Below, in pieces: positions 23,538 to 35,118 of a stretch of 64,000 nt of DNA (position 1 is its first letter; each line of letters starts with the position of its first letter). The stretch lies in NCBI RefSeq assembly GCF_026914265.1, contig NC_069127.1, positions 26,827,953-26,891,952 of the forward strand. Direction: 5' to 3'. The position numbers were made by a program, and so were the translations under genes. Under the pieces are notes generated by a model. The model did not search any database and was not told where the DNA came from. It was given only the letters and a program-made list of their open reading frames with translations. The stretch comes from Mya arenaria (taxonomy: Eukaryota; Mollusca; Bivalvia; Myida; Myidae).

Positions 23538-24694
23538 TTTTTAGGTAGGGATGAGAAGATACGGTCATCAGGTGATACGATACATATCGATACAACTACA
23601 TGCAGATACGATATTTTTGATACGATACAGATACGTAAACACAGTTACAGAAACACACAAAAGATACCAGAATTGTTTAATTTTATATAATAAATTTGTA
23701 ACAACCAATGTGTTAATTTTAATGATAACTAATGAAATATTTTCTAACATTATTGCAATGATTTTAAAGAAAAAAATATATTGACTAGTATGTTAAAAGT
23801 AAAATTTTACAGTAATATGTTCGTTATAATTTTTAAATGTTTCCTATTTTATATAATCTAACTGTACATATTACATACTAATTAGATACATACTAATGCA
23901 TTCTTTGGGCTACTATGTGACTAGAACACCAATGACTAGAACATATGAACTGTTTTAACTTATGAACAAAATAATACATCTCGCCAATATGAAATTTGAA
24001 TGTCATTCACAAAGTTATTTGAACTTATTTTCTCCTTAATGAATCCTTCCTGGAGCCAATGAACAGAGTCACATATTATATTTTAAAAGCAAAAGGGTGT
24101 CCACCAAGTCTGGTGCTAAGCGGCTTCATGTTGCTGTAACTATGTCCCCAGCAACACTGAAGACTCTCTCACTGGAAACTGATGTGGCTGGGATATGCAG
24201 AACTTCTTTAGCTAGCCTACTCAGACGAGGAAATTCCTCCTCATGTTGTCTCCACCAGTCCTGCAAAGTAGAAAACATATGCAACACCTGGCAACAATTC
24301 ATAAAGAACCATTGTTAACTGATTAAACTCTACAATGCCTTTGCTAATTAATTAATTAATTATACTCAAACTTATTTAACAAAGCAACACTGTGCAATAA
24401 TTTAGTCATTATATTTCCCTGAAATTTAAGTAACTGCATACATCTGAAATGAATTAATATCCTTTTGGTACATATAACAATATATTGTTTAAATCCTACT
24501 AGACCTGTACCTGTGGAATAGATTTTAATGGAGCCGCCTTTCTTGAACGATATTTCTCGACCTCAACTCGAGTCTGTTCAGACGCACTGACAGCAGGGTC
24601 GGTGTTGGTAATGTATACGTCTCCCAATAATTCCTCCATCACACTTTTAGCCTTTTTCTTCACCGGCTCACACAAAACTGGAAAATAATTTCAA

Positions 24695-25372
24695 ACTAGA
24701 AATGTGTCCATAGGACACGGATGCCCCCACTTCGATTTTTTGTCACAGAAAATAAGCCATAATGATTATTCAGGATAATCTGCACATATTTTTTAAGTAT
24801 TGTTGGAAAATAAAGGGCCCTAACTCCTAAATGATTAAAGCGATTTCCATGGCTATCAAACTTGATCAAGATATTATGGTCACAATCATGTATGTAAAGT
24901 TTGGTGAGGATTGGACACATACTTTTCAAGAATTAGATTGGAAACATATATTTTTGAAGTATTTTTGGCAAAAAAGGGCCGTAACTCCTAAATGACTAAA
25001 GCGATTTCCATGACTATCGAACTTGATCAAGATATTATGGTCACAAACATGTGTTTAAAGTTTGGTGAGGATTGGACAAACAGTTTTCAAGAATTAGATC
25101 GGAAACAATCTTCGGGACGTATTTTTCAAGTCTTTTTTTGCAAATAAAGGGCCGTAACTCCTAAATGACAAAAGCGATTTCCATGGCTAAGGAACTTGAT
25201 CAAGATATTATGGTCACAAACATGTGTTTAAAGTTTGGTGAGGATTGGACAAACGGTTTTCAAGAATTAGATCGGAAACAATCTTCGGGACGTACGTACG
25301 TACAGACAGACAGACGTACGTACGGACAAGGGCAACCCTATATGCCGCCACTTTGTGAGGGCATAATAAAGC
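24695..25372. repeat. Tandem ~165-bp array inside a hAT intron
   Basis: Three imperfect units share 'taactcctaaatgactaaag' and 'gatattatggtcacaaacat', starting near 24812, 24973 and 25145. The array ends in a GACGTACGTACGTACAGACA tract followed by 'ccactttgtgagggcataat'. The same end type, inverted, begins the array at 51424. It probably inserted into the hAT intron after the element arrived. The 113-codon plus-strand frame here is an artefact of the repeat. Confidence 0.75.
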
Positions 25373-27132
25373 CATTGGTCACTTCAATAAACTTTCTGAA
25401 TTGTTTTTTTTATTTATATTTAAGTAAAATAAATTTTTATTTGAATAAACAAGTGTGTTATCTACAATATATTTCCATTATCTTATTTTGTATGAACTAT
25501 GAATAGTAGCCTAATGCATACTGCATTCAATATGATGAAAAACTTGAGTGTTCAAAAGTTTAAAACCAAAAGTAGACTTGTTCTGTGAAATAAAATTAAA
25601 TTTGTACCTTCAGTCAACTTGTTTTGATTTTCATCCAGGTTTGGTAGGCGCGGTAGGCTGGGAAGACTTCCTGAAGATGATCCTGCCCTTGGTGAAGTTG
25701 GCGTGGCAATGGTGACATCATGTCCTGTAGATTCAGTCTTGATTTATTGAAATAAATCATTACATCTATTACAAATTAGTTATTTATTTTGATGAAAAGA
25801 AATTCCTACTGTAAGTTAGTATGTTATTGAAGTATCAAGTCGGTCACCAGAAGTGTTCTTGGAAATGCCATTAAAGTATACATGTTTGTCAAATACTCTA
25901 TGAGACATTATTGCAACTAGAAATATTGGCTGAAACAATAAATATTTAGAAAAAAAACCTCTTCATAATAAATCAAATTGCTTGTATTTAATATGGTAAT
26001 ATTTTACCTGAATATCAATTACTTCAGCCCTGTCTGCAAGTTTGGAGTATAATTCCTCTCGCTTGACCTCCGGCAGGTCCGGGAGACATTTGAATCTAGG
26101 ATCTAGGGCTGTAGCAATATACAAGAACTCCTCAGTTTCCAAGTTTGTATATCGTTTTTCCATGTTTACCCGAATGGCATTTTTCACAGAGCATACAAGT
26201 TCGGAGTCATTGTCTTCGGCTCTCAAAGCGTTTATAATTCTCATCTTAAACACAAGAATGAGTGGTATTGTGGGAATTTTTGTATCACACATGATGGTTG
26301 TTATTTGTTTCAGCAGAGCAAGTACTTTTATTACCAATTCAAGGTCACTGACATCATCTGGAGACAAAGGCACAATGCCTTTTACATTCTTCCTGAAATC
26401 ACTGGAACTCAGTATTTTTATGACTGTTTCATGCTGTTCAACGTAGCGTGCTAGCATCTCGTAAGTGCTATTCCACCGTGTTGACACATCTTGGACAAGC
26501 TTGTGTTGTTTGTCCGTATTCTGATACATTTTTAATGCAGCCCTTGCTGTAGTGGATTTGTGAAAAAAATGTGATTATTCTTCGTACCTTTGACAGTAAG
26601 GCATTTAGTCCTTCAACTGTGACACCTTTGACAAGCAAGATTTACGGTATGGGCAAACACTTGATGTGTGGAGACAGCATAGCAGCCTTTGCCACAACAT
26701 CCATATTTGCTGCATTGTCACTTACAACAGCAATGCCTGACGATCTCATAAGATCAAATTCACAAATAACGCCGGCAAGTGCTTCACCAACATTGACCCC
26801 AGTGTGAGATACATCTAGCATCCGAGTAGCAACAACATAGTTGTGGAGGTTCCAGTTAGAATCTAGCCCATGTACGGAGACCGTCAAATAACTTTGACAC
26901 GCACGTGATGTCCATCCGTCAGTTGTTATTGCGATGCTTATACAGTCGTTAAGTTTAGCTTCAACCTGTGCCCGAACAACTGTGTACATATCGGGGATAA
27001 CTTTATCAGAAATTATTTTTAATTGTTGTCTCTGATACGAGTTAAGGCTTTTCACCAGAGGGTGTTGGTTGTGAGGCCAGACTATTTTGTGAATTTAATT
27101 TTGCATAGTCCTTCTTGTGGTGACGCTCAAAG

Positions 27133-28489
27133 CGGTCGGTGGAATTACCGAAAATCCGAAAATCCCCGTAAATACCGAAAATCCCCGTAAATACCGAAAA
27201 TCCCTTCCATTCTCTGAGGTATATAGCGTTTTCTTTAATACACCCGGATTTACTACATTATTGTGTTCGAATGTTGTATGCCGTAATTGTTGGAGGTTGG
27301 AGAGGGGTGGGGAAGCGGGGGGAGGGTGTTGGTGGGGGTCGTGGTGACTAAAACCCGGGACCCCCTTTCATTTTACATCGAGTGTGCGAGGTGGTTTGTA
27401 CGCCGGGAGTAATTACTTATTATTAGTGTCATCGCTTGTATGCCATAGTTGGCTGTAGAGAGGGGAAGGGGAGTCGGTGGAGGGGTGTTGGGGTGACTTA
27501 AACGTAATCAAAACCAACCAAAAGACACTTAAATGTGCGATCTGATAAGACAGCAGACGGTAATAAAGATACACAGAAGTTGTGTACTTTACATGGGCTG
27601 GAGTTATTTTGTTATCGTAGATATTGATATTTAATGTTTTAACTTCAAACTAGTAATTCAATTGATATCACATTATCTTTTTTTATTGATTTTCTGATTT
27701 TTAATATGTCGCACATTGATTGTTTAATAGCTGTTGTATTGATATTGCTTGTAATTAGTTATCAGTTTATATTGTTGAAAGCGGTTTTGTATATAGAAAT
27801 GGTGCTGTATAAGTTAATCGATAAATAATAATTAATTGTGTATTGTGAACAAGTTGTGTGTCGAGAAAGGTGAATAACTGGTATTAAGCGGGAGTTGATT
27901 ATACAATTGTCCTTATGTGTATCATAACGAATTGTATGTGTCTCAACTGTTATGTGGAATCGCTTGGTAATTTTCATTGCACAATCTCGCGAAGAAATAA
28001 ATGCAAATTGTACAATTTCACTTAAATACCATCACTGCACCTAAATACGAATCATCAACATCATATTAACATTGGTCATGATAGGAAAGTGTTACTAATG
28101 AATAAAGGCATAATCTAATATTTTATATCGTAAAGCATACCGTTTAAATACTTACATGCAATACTCGTCTCAATATCGATATGGACATGTCATTGTGAGA
28201 TATTGGTCCATGTCTGTTATCTATCAGTAATGACACCCCGCTGTGACAGATTCGTGCGGTCAGTACCTGGAACCATGCTGTCACTGATGACTATAATATG
28301 ATGTGTATTGCACCCCAATCAATGGCGTTCTGGTTCAAAACGGAATGCTCCAGTGAACCAGAAATTAAATCTTGTATTTACACGGAGGTAACAAGTAAGA
28401 GTACGCGGTGTATGAGAGAAACATCGGAAGTCAGAATATTTATTTCTTAGTGTAATGCAGTTCAAGAGTACGTTGCACGTCAGTGTTTA
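27133..28489 (+). repeat. Left inverted arm of the foldback element
   Basis: It pairs with the minus strand of 32833-34652. Matching landmarks include ATATCGATATGGACATGTC, 'gacaccccgctgtgacaga' and GAGTACGCGGTGTATGAGAG. It contains about two degenerate copies of the ~180-bp subterminal unit (GGTTGGAGAGGGGTGGGG). It lacks the 224-bp insertion present in the right arm. Confidence 0.85.
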
Positions 28490-28539
28490 CGATATTAAAA
28501 AAAATTAATATAATACACCACTGAGGGCCATATGACATA

Positions 28540-28660
28540 ATAAGGACAGGCCATTTACCCATCGAAGGTGTATATGGACCGAGGCGTAAGCCGAGGTCTG
28601 TTCACCTTCGGGGGCTGAGTAGGCGGTTATTATAATGCCATATGTCCCGAAGTGGTATAT
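28540..28660. repeat. Small palindromic segment in the element loop
   Basis: 'ccatatgacataataa' on the left is mirrored by 'ttattataatgccatatg' on the right, around a core with 'cgaggcgtaagccgag' and two inverted 'cgaaggtg/caccttcg' boxes. It looks like a miniature foldback repeat of its own. Confidence 0.5.
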
Positions 28661-29965
28661 GATATGAAAGAGGATGATCTTAAGCGAAGTGATTTTGCTA
28701 ATTTTCGACCATATGAGAGCGTTCAGTTATGGCAGGATGAATGTGGACTTGAATTGGACCAAAGATTTGTATTATATATATTTTTTTCTAATTTAGATGA
28801 AAACAGATTGTTCATTCACCGTGCCATATCCAGGCCACACCACGAGGAGGCGCTCTTGTCATGGCCCATCCCCCACCCCCACCCAAAACCTACCCTCATT
28901 TAGTTGAAGAAGTTTCAACACATTCCTAATTTGTTACGTACTACAGCTTCAGAGAACATTGAAATGCAACAGCATCTTCAAAAAATCATTAAAAAAATGG
29001 TCTAATTGAAAATAACCTCCTTCCCTTATGGACTTTCATTTCGTATTATTTTAAGACGGACTGCTTATGCAATGTTAAAAATATTCATCAATTAATCCCG
29101 AAAGAAATCGATACTTATTTTGAAATAATCATCCTATTCTGCGAAAACAGTTAGGTTGCCGAAACATTCACGGGAATGACCGTAAAGTGATATGTTCGAA
29201 TTAAAGGTAATTAACAACCGTCTTGCCACTATGACAGTACTCGTGAACTGTACCTTGTTTGTTATATAGACCTATCTAGCTAACAAACATTTTTCTATAA
29301 ACCTTAATATCCCGTTTTAGAACTATTCACATAAAGGCACACCAGCATTTAAATGGGTTAGTAATCATACAGAAATGCAATGTTTTAAGTCCACGTAAGA
29401 GAGCTATGTAATGGCTCTCTTCAGCAGCAATGTAGCACTAACGCGCAAGGGTTGTGGCAAATGTAAAGCATGTATAATAATAGAAGTTAAATACACATAT
29501 GATAGCCTGAACATTCAGTGTATAAAACAAAATAAATAAAACATATGTACAAGATGTAAAACTTAGTTGACAAAACAGTTGTATAATGACTGTAAATTAT
29601 CAATCAAAGCATACAAAGAACCCATGGCTAGAAAGATAGGTATAATGGTGTAACATTGTTGGCAGTTCTGTTGAATGTCACGTCAATGCATATGTCTCAG
29701 CTTTCCCTAAAGGGGGACATAAGCTGAAAACATAAGCACCCTTTTTTTCATATTTAAGTACAGTTGTTACTTCATGCGTACCTCAAAGACTCGAAAGCGA
29801 AACGCGAGGAAAATATGCCTGTAACATGTCATGTTGTCGAGCAAGTTCGAACTCTTCATGAACTTTTCCTGAACTATATTTATTTATTTGTTGTTGATGC
29901 GATATAGAGAAATATTTTATCATAAAGCGATGATTATGGAATAATTCATCCCAGTAAATGTAGTC

Positions 29966-30756
29966 GACATCAGCTAACCGTATTTATTGCTGGCCGTTTA
30001 CAAAAGGAGTAATTGCATTTGCGACGTGAGTTGCGCTGAGAGATATGCCACCTCAGTGAGACTGAAGTTTCCCTACAATGGGATTCACGGCGGGTCTCTG
30101 CAGCAACAAACTCACGCGCTTAAAAGGGTCTCACCGATTGTCTAGCTCTGACATAAATGGTACACCCCAAAATTGAATGTACCATGTATATCGTTTGACA
30201 TAAAAGTGCATGCTGACATCAGCTAGCCGCTATTATTGCTTATTATTGGCGCATGGTTTTCGACGACGACAAAAGGTTAACGCAATTTGGAAAAGGAGTA
30301 GTTGCACTTGCGACGCGAGTTGCGCTGAGAGATATGCCACCTTAGTGAGACTGAAGTTTCCCTACAATGGGATTCACGGCGGGTCTCTGCAGCAACAAAC
30401 TCACGCGCTTAAAATTTAAGGTCTCACCGATTGTCTAGCTCTGACATAAATGGTACACCCCAAAATTGAATGTACCATGTATATCGTTTGACATAAAAGT
30501 GCATGTTGACATCAGCTAGCCGCTATTATTGATTATTATTGGCGCATGGTTTTCGACGACGACAAAAGGTTAACGCAATTTGGAAAAAGGAGTAGTTGCA
30601 CTTGCGACGCGAGTTGCGCTGAGAGATATGCCACCTCAGTGAGACTGAAGTTTCCCTACAATGGGATTCACGGCGGGTCTCTGCAGCAACAAACTCACGC
30701 GCTTAAAAGGGTCTCACCGATTGTCTAGCTCTGACATAAATGGTACACCCCAAATG
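29966..30756. repeat. Three tandem ~295-bp units in the element loop
   Basis: Units begin near 29966, 30213 and 30508 at 'gacatcagctagccgctatt' (variant in the first). They share CGCGAGTTGCGCTGAGAGAT and ATTCACGGCGGGTCTCTGCA. Units 2 and 3 are nearly identical, while unit 1 is shorter by about 45 bp. The frames inside (a CTCDASCAERYAT peptide repeated) are products of the repeat. The internal duplication is recent relative to the arms. Confidence 0.8.
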
Positions 30757-31412
30757 TTAGGTAATGAAACCAAAAATATAAAAAAATATATGAAACCCTC
30801 AAAATATTCTTAGTCCCTGTGCTTAACACTACAGGCTAAAGCATTGAGTATCGAGTGGAGGTTTTATTAGGGGTGTGCTACCTTAATGGTCGCATACTTC
30901 AGGAACTGTACAAATACATTTCTATATTCCCCAATATTCTTTCATATTATTTGTACACTGGTGACACGTCATCTTGTTTTGAGTAATAGCTGGATTATAC
31001 ACTCAATTCGCCCATTCTTAATCATCATGATTTAACTTCAGCTCATATAACTGTCTTAGAAAACAACACATTGCAGGGAATGTGTATCGGTTTAGTGGCA
31101 GTGAACTGCTACTACCATTCTTCTTTGTGATTACGCTTGGCTAGAATAAATCGCGTTATTAATCAAAAGCTGAGGGATTTCGCTTTCTGTACGGCAAATT
31201 GGATTCGCACGCACACAAGCACGCACGCACGCACAACTGCTTTGACTGTAGTCAGTGGCAAAAGTACAATAAATTAAGACAAACTTCATTCCAGATTAAA
31301 AGTGTTTAATCGGGCATATAACAGTTTTTTAAGAAGCAATCCTGCAATGTTTATTATGCTGAACACATGAACAGATTCAAATTAACATTATTGACGAATG
31401 AAACGAGCACAA

Positions 31413-32439
31413 TTACATGTACCGGCACACTGCCGACCTCATTCTATAAAACAACTTTTTCAGTCCCTTCTCATTTAAATGTACTTTGTCCCGCATGAAC
31501 TCGGCTGGAAAACGTATGTGGGGAAGCCGCAAAACTTCAACAAGCTCACTCTTCCCCAGCAACTGGTTAATTCGTGCGCGCTGGCTTGCAAAAGACCTGT
31601 ACCCCAATCCGTCCCGGAATGCTCCACGCTCCCCAATCTCCAACACCAGGATGGTAGATACACCACTGTCAAGGAACTCCTGGGCAATGTCAAGTACGGC
31701 CGCCACTATGTCCTTCGGTACGGATGCAGTTGTGATGTCATTGCCGCCCAAACTCACTACCACCAAGTCCGCCCCGTACATCTTCACCTGTTTCAAAAGT
31801 CCTGGGTTGGGTTTGGAAGCTTTCATCCCGCCCGCACCAAAGAAACGCACCTCCATAGGCACCTAAAAGAATACATTTAATATTGAAAATGGCTTCACAG
31901 TCGTTGCCTTTGTAATATTCTTTTCAATTATCACCTCATTGCAACATTGTTTTAATAATTGTCATCCGTAATATTCAATTGAAGTAAAACATAATATATA
32001 CAAAACAGAATATATATGCGGTCTTTCAATTATAGAATTACTACACAATTTATGACTGTAACATTTCACAGTGTGCAAAGTGCTTAAACATCACATATGA
32101 ATACATAATATATCATTGTACATTCAGACCTAATATTTAGTACGCTTAATTAGGTTGAGTCATTAAATCGTGACAGTAGGTATTTACAAAAAGTCTGCAA
32201 GCTGCACTCTCACAGATTGACCATCCTAAAACTTTTTAGTACGAGTATATTGGCATGTCGTTATATGACAACTAGAAACAAACACGTATAAATCGCCGAT
32301 GTAAGCTAACTAAATAGGAAGTTAGGTTTTACTGTACATAGTGAGTGAACATGAAAAAACAACGCACCTTGAGGTCCTCATTGCAGAATGCGCCTAGTCG
32401 CCTGACGTGACTGTCCCCGAAAATTGCAACTTTCTTCAT
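31413..32439 (-). CDS. SGNH hydrolase, two exons, carried by the foldback element
   Basis: Exon 1 (32439-32368) encodes MKKVAIFGDSHVRRLGAF and ends at AAG/GTGCGT. Exon 2 (31862-31413) follows a TTCTTTTAG acceptor in the same phase, giving 173 residues with no lesion. SGNH landmarks are GDS near residue 9 (nucleophile Ser), RFFGAGGMK (block II Gly), VVSLGGND (block III Asn) and DKVHLN near the C-terminus (Asp-His). Family members are esterases or acyl-hydrolases; the substrate is unknown here. There is no signal peptide, so the product is probably cytosolic. An AATAAA signal lies on the minus strand at 31357-31352, about 55 nt past the stop. The intron holds a one-ended MITE fragment near 32197. 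An upstream start at the far end of the open frame (near 32562) is possible, but the GDS block fits the chosen Met. SGNH domains also occur in Ngaro-type retroelements and in some CR1-type ORF1 proteins, so the gene could derive from one of those. Confidence 0.8.
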
Positions 32440-32832
32440 TTTTAATAACAAGGGTGAACACAACATACATGCAATATATTTGAACACATCTTTATATATA
32501 CTGACAATCTGGCGATTGTGCTCAAGCCATGCCAAGGTGTTAATTCTGCTACAAACATTCATTACACGGTTCTAACTTTGATATATCAACAAGCGCTTTA
32601 ATTAGGTACTGCGAATTCACACCTTTTTACCAAACACGTGAAATTTAACATATCACGTTCTCAAGGTGTTCCGACTTTAATTAGCCAATTTTAAAATCCA
32701 TATTCGCTTTCTTTAAAAGCAAATGCTCACAACGCTTTTCCTGAAATGTATTCACTAAATCTATATTATACTATTATTATACCAAGAACAATACGAATAT
32801 AATTGATAAAACAACATATATATATAAATAGA

Positions 32833-34652
32833 AACACTGACGTGCAATGTACATTTGAACTGCATTGCATTAAGAAATAAATATTCCGACTTCAGATGTT
32901 TCTCTCATACACCGCGTACTCTTACTTGTTACCTTCGTGTAAATAGAACAGAACAGATATTTTATTAAGACTTGTACAACGTACATCATCTTCTTAACCA
33001 CAAATGAATAATAAACAAACAAACACATGGTATAACATAGGTTATACATAATATGAAATAGAATCATAAATACATTCAAAAAAATATTCACATCAGGTGA
33101 GGATGAACAAAACTATTATAATTACTAGTATAAGTCAATATTTAAAGTTGATCTTCAAATACGCCTTTATGTAAATACAAGATTTAATTCCTGGTTCACA
33201 GGAGCATCCCGTTTTGAACCTGACCGCCATTGTGGTTCAATACACATCGTATTATAGTCATCAGTGACAGCATGGTTCCAAATACTGACCGCACGATAAG
33301 AATCTGTCACAGCGGGGTGTCATTACTTATAGGTAACAGACATGGACCAATATCTCACAATGACATGTCCATATCGATATTGAGACGAATATTTCATGTA
33401 TGAATTTAAATAGTATGCTTTATGATATTAAATCTTATATTAAGCCTTTATTCATTAAATACACTTTCCTATCATTGTCATGACAAATGTTAAAATATGT
33501 TGATGATTCTTATTTAGGTACAGTGATGGTATTTAAATTGTGAAATTGTACAATTTGCATTTCTTTCTTCGCGAGATTGTGCAATGAAACATACCAAGCG
33601 ATTCCACATAACAGTTGAGACACATACAAATCGTTATGATACACATAAGAACAATTGTATAAATTAGGCACACAATTGTTAGCTATTCTTTTTCTTATGT
33701 AGGTGATTCAAAGGTAATATTTCTACTATTGATGCAACCTTATTCATTGTGATTTGACTATAATGTTTTCTGGCTTCATGTGAATGACCGTCCGATACTC
33801 GTATTGGGTATCATATGAATTGTAGTTAGAAATTATAGCAATCAAACACAATAAAATGTGATATTGAACTAGTCGTTAAAACATTAACATATATGAAATT
33901 AAAAGGACTTCCCGGGATTTAGCCATCCCCCTCGTCCGACTTCCACACCCCCCTCCACCCACCAACAACTTTGGCATACAGGACGACCAAAATGAAGTAT
34001 TAAATATCGGCGTACACACCCTCGCATACTTTTTTTGTATACGGTACTGGCCAGTAAGGTACGACCCTACCCTCACTTACCTCTACAATTTGAAATGAGA
34101 TATGTGAAAGTAGTATTTGAGACTTCTTCGTAGCCACCACCCCCTCCTCCGACTCCCCCACCACTCTCCAACCAACCTCAACCACGACATACAACCCACT
34201 TAAACACAATACAGTTTTAAACCATACTGCATACTCTTGTGTATGTACTTAGAAATATGAATGGGGTTCCCGGGGTTTAATCACTCCCTGCCCCACCCCA
34301 ACAACTCCGACTCCCCCACCCCTCTCCAACCACCAAGATATACAGCATACAACCCACTAAAACACAATGCAGTTTTGAAGGAACGGCGTAAAAACCTCCT
34401 CGCATACTCTTCTTTTGTACGAACTTTTGAAAATGAAAGTGGGTCCCGGGTTTTAGTCACCACGACCCCCACCCCCACCCTCCCCAGGCTTCCCCACCCC
34501 TCTCCAACCTCCAACAATTACGGCATACAACATTCGAACACAATAAAGTAGTAAATCCGGGCGTATTAAAGAAAACGCTATATACCTCAGAGAATGGAAG
34601 GGATTTTCGGTATTTACGGGGATTTTCGGATTTTCGGTAATTCCACCGACCC
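32833..34652 (-). repeat. Right inverted arm of the foldback element
   Basis: Inverted partner of 27133-28489. It is longer because it has roughly two extra ~180-bp subterminal units (33.9-34.45 kb, with 'cccccacccctctccaacc' and 'acaacccactaaaacacaat') and a 224-bp insertion at 32946-33169. Confidence 0.85.
32946..33169. mobile_element. 224-bp insertion in the right arm with 8-bp duplication
   Basis: The segment is absent from the left arm and flanked by TGTAAATA on both sides (32938-32945 and 33170-33177). The left arm shows the single uninterrupted site. On the minus strand it ends AATAAAATATCTGTTC, which could be the 3' tail of a truncated non-LTR element, but no coding sequence remains. 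Confidence 0.75.
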
Positions 34653-35118
34653 CGCTCAAAGTGAAACCACATGTTTTTGGTTCCTTTGCAGTTTTTTACG
34701 AGTTTGTTGCACAACCTACATACTGCATTCTCACGCTCGACTACCCTCTTACCATCTCTTAGATACACTGGGTTCCCAAAGAAATCCCAGATGCGGGATG
34801 AGGTATTTTTCGGCTTGCTCAATTCTACAAAATCTCCTTCGTCCGCCATACTGATGATTATGCCGAGCGCTTCCCTAACAACGCATACTATTGGCTACTC
34901 CTAACCAATCAACCAATGAGACGGCGTATTACAAAAGGATAAAATTTACACCGAATAATACAAATTGTACCGATTAAGGAACGGTATAAAACAGTTTCGT
35001 CACGGAAATTCGACCAAGTCGTATCGATACGACGGGCTTGTGTATCGATACGTATCGGCAACAGCATATATCGATACAGTATCGATATTCACTGTATCGT
35101 CTCATCCCTATTTTTAGG

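Larger units (their letters stand above)
27133..34652. mobile_element. Foldback/MULE-like element with giant inverted arms and SGNH cargo
   Basis: Outer ends are inverted copies that begin GGTCGGTGGAATTACCG and remain nearly identical for over 200 bp. The element is flanked by the exact 9-bp duplication CGCTCAAAG (27124-27132 and 34653-34661). Its length is 7520 bp. The inverted arms run 27133-28489 and 32833-34652 and contain degenerate ~180-bp subterminal repeats, about two on the left and four on the right. The loop holds a palindromic segment, three tandem ~295-bp units and a two-exon SGNH hydrolase gene. No transposase was found, so it is probably moved in trans. A 9-bp duplication with long arms fits Mutator-like or Foldback elements; this class call is inference. 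Confidence 0.85.
24069..34849 (-). pseudogene. hAT transposase (ZBED/BED finger) remnant
   Basis: Exon pieces on the minus strand, 5' to 3': 34849-34653 plus 27132-26640 (split by the nested element), 26542-26008, 25741-25608, 24677-24511, 24260-24069. The BED finger starts SRIWDFFG, then CRLCNK. Its HxxxH half is divided by the insertion, with HHKKDY on the far side at 27.1 kb. The RNase-H-like core has TTDGWTS and VVSDNAANM (catalytic Asp positions), then QDVSTRWNSTYEML. The C-terminal hAT dimerisation domain is clear ([28 protein letters not shown]). Introns have GT-AG borders, for example CAG/GTAAAA at 26008. Lesions are the 7.5 kb insertion, frame slips near 27070 and 26640, and an in-frame TGA at 24126-24128 inside the dimerisation domain. 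This copy cannot make active transposase. Confidence 0.9.
23546..35110 (-). mobile_element. hAT element (ZBED type), complete but interrupted
   Basis: The ends are TAGGGATGAGAAGATACGGT on the left and its inverted partner (TAGGGATGAGACGATACAGT on the minus strand) on the right, matching at 18 of 20 bases. Both are flanked by the exact 8-bp duplication TTTTTAGG (23538-23545 and 35111-35118). An 8-bp duplication and an ATGAG-type end define the hAT superfamily. Excluding the nested 7520-bp element and one 9-bp duplication, the element is 4036 bp, a normal autonomous hAT size. That figure includes the roughly 680-bp repeat array at 24695-25372. The ends carry multiple TATCGATA motifs. The transposase gene on the minus strand is broken. 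Confidence 0.93.

Noticed and set aside
25165..25506. 113-codon plus-strand frame
   Set aside because: It lies across the ~165-bp array and its ACGT/CAGA tract.
26042..26446. 134-codon plus-strand frame
   Set aside because: Shadow of the hAT transposase on the minus strand.
28652..28903. 83-codon frame in the foldback loop as a second cargo gene
   Set aside because: No family, no splice context, and it overlaps the small palindromic segment; evidence is insufficient.
31479..31880. Plus-strand frames of 126-133 codons opposite the SGNH gene
   Set aside because: They are shadows: the minus strand has the SGNH catalytic blocks and matched splice sites.
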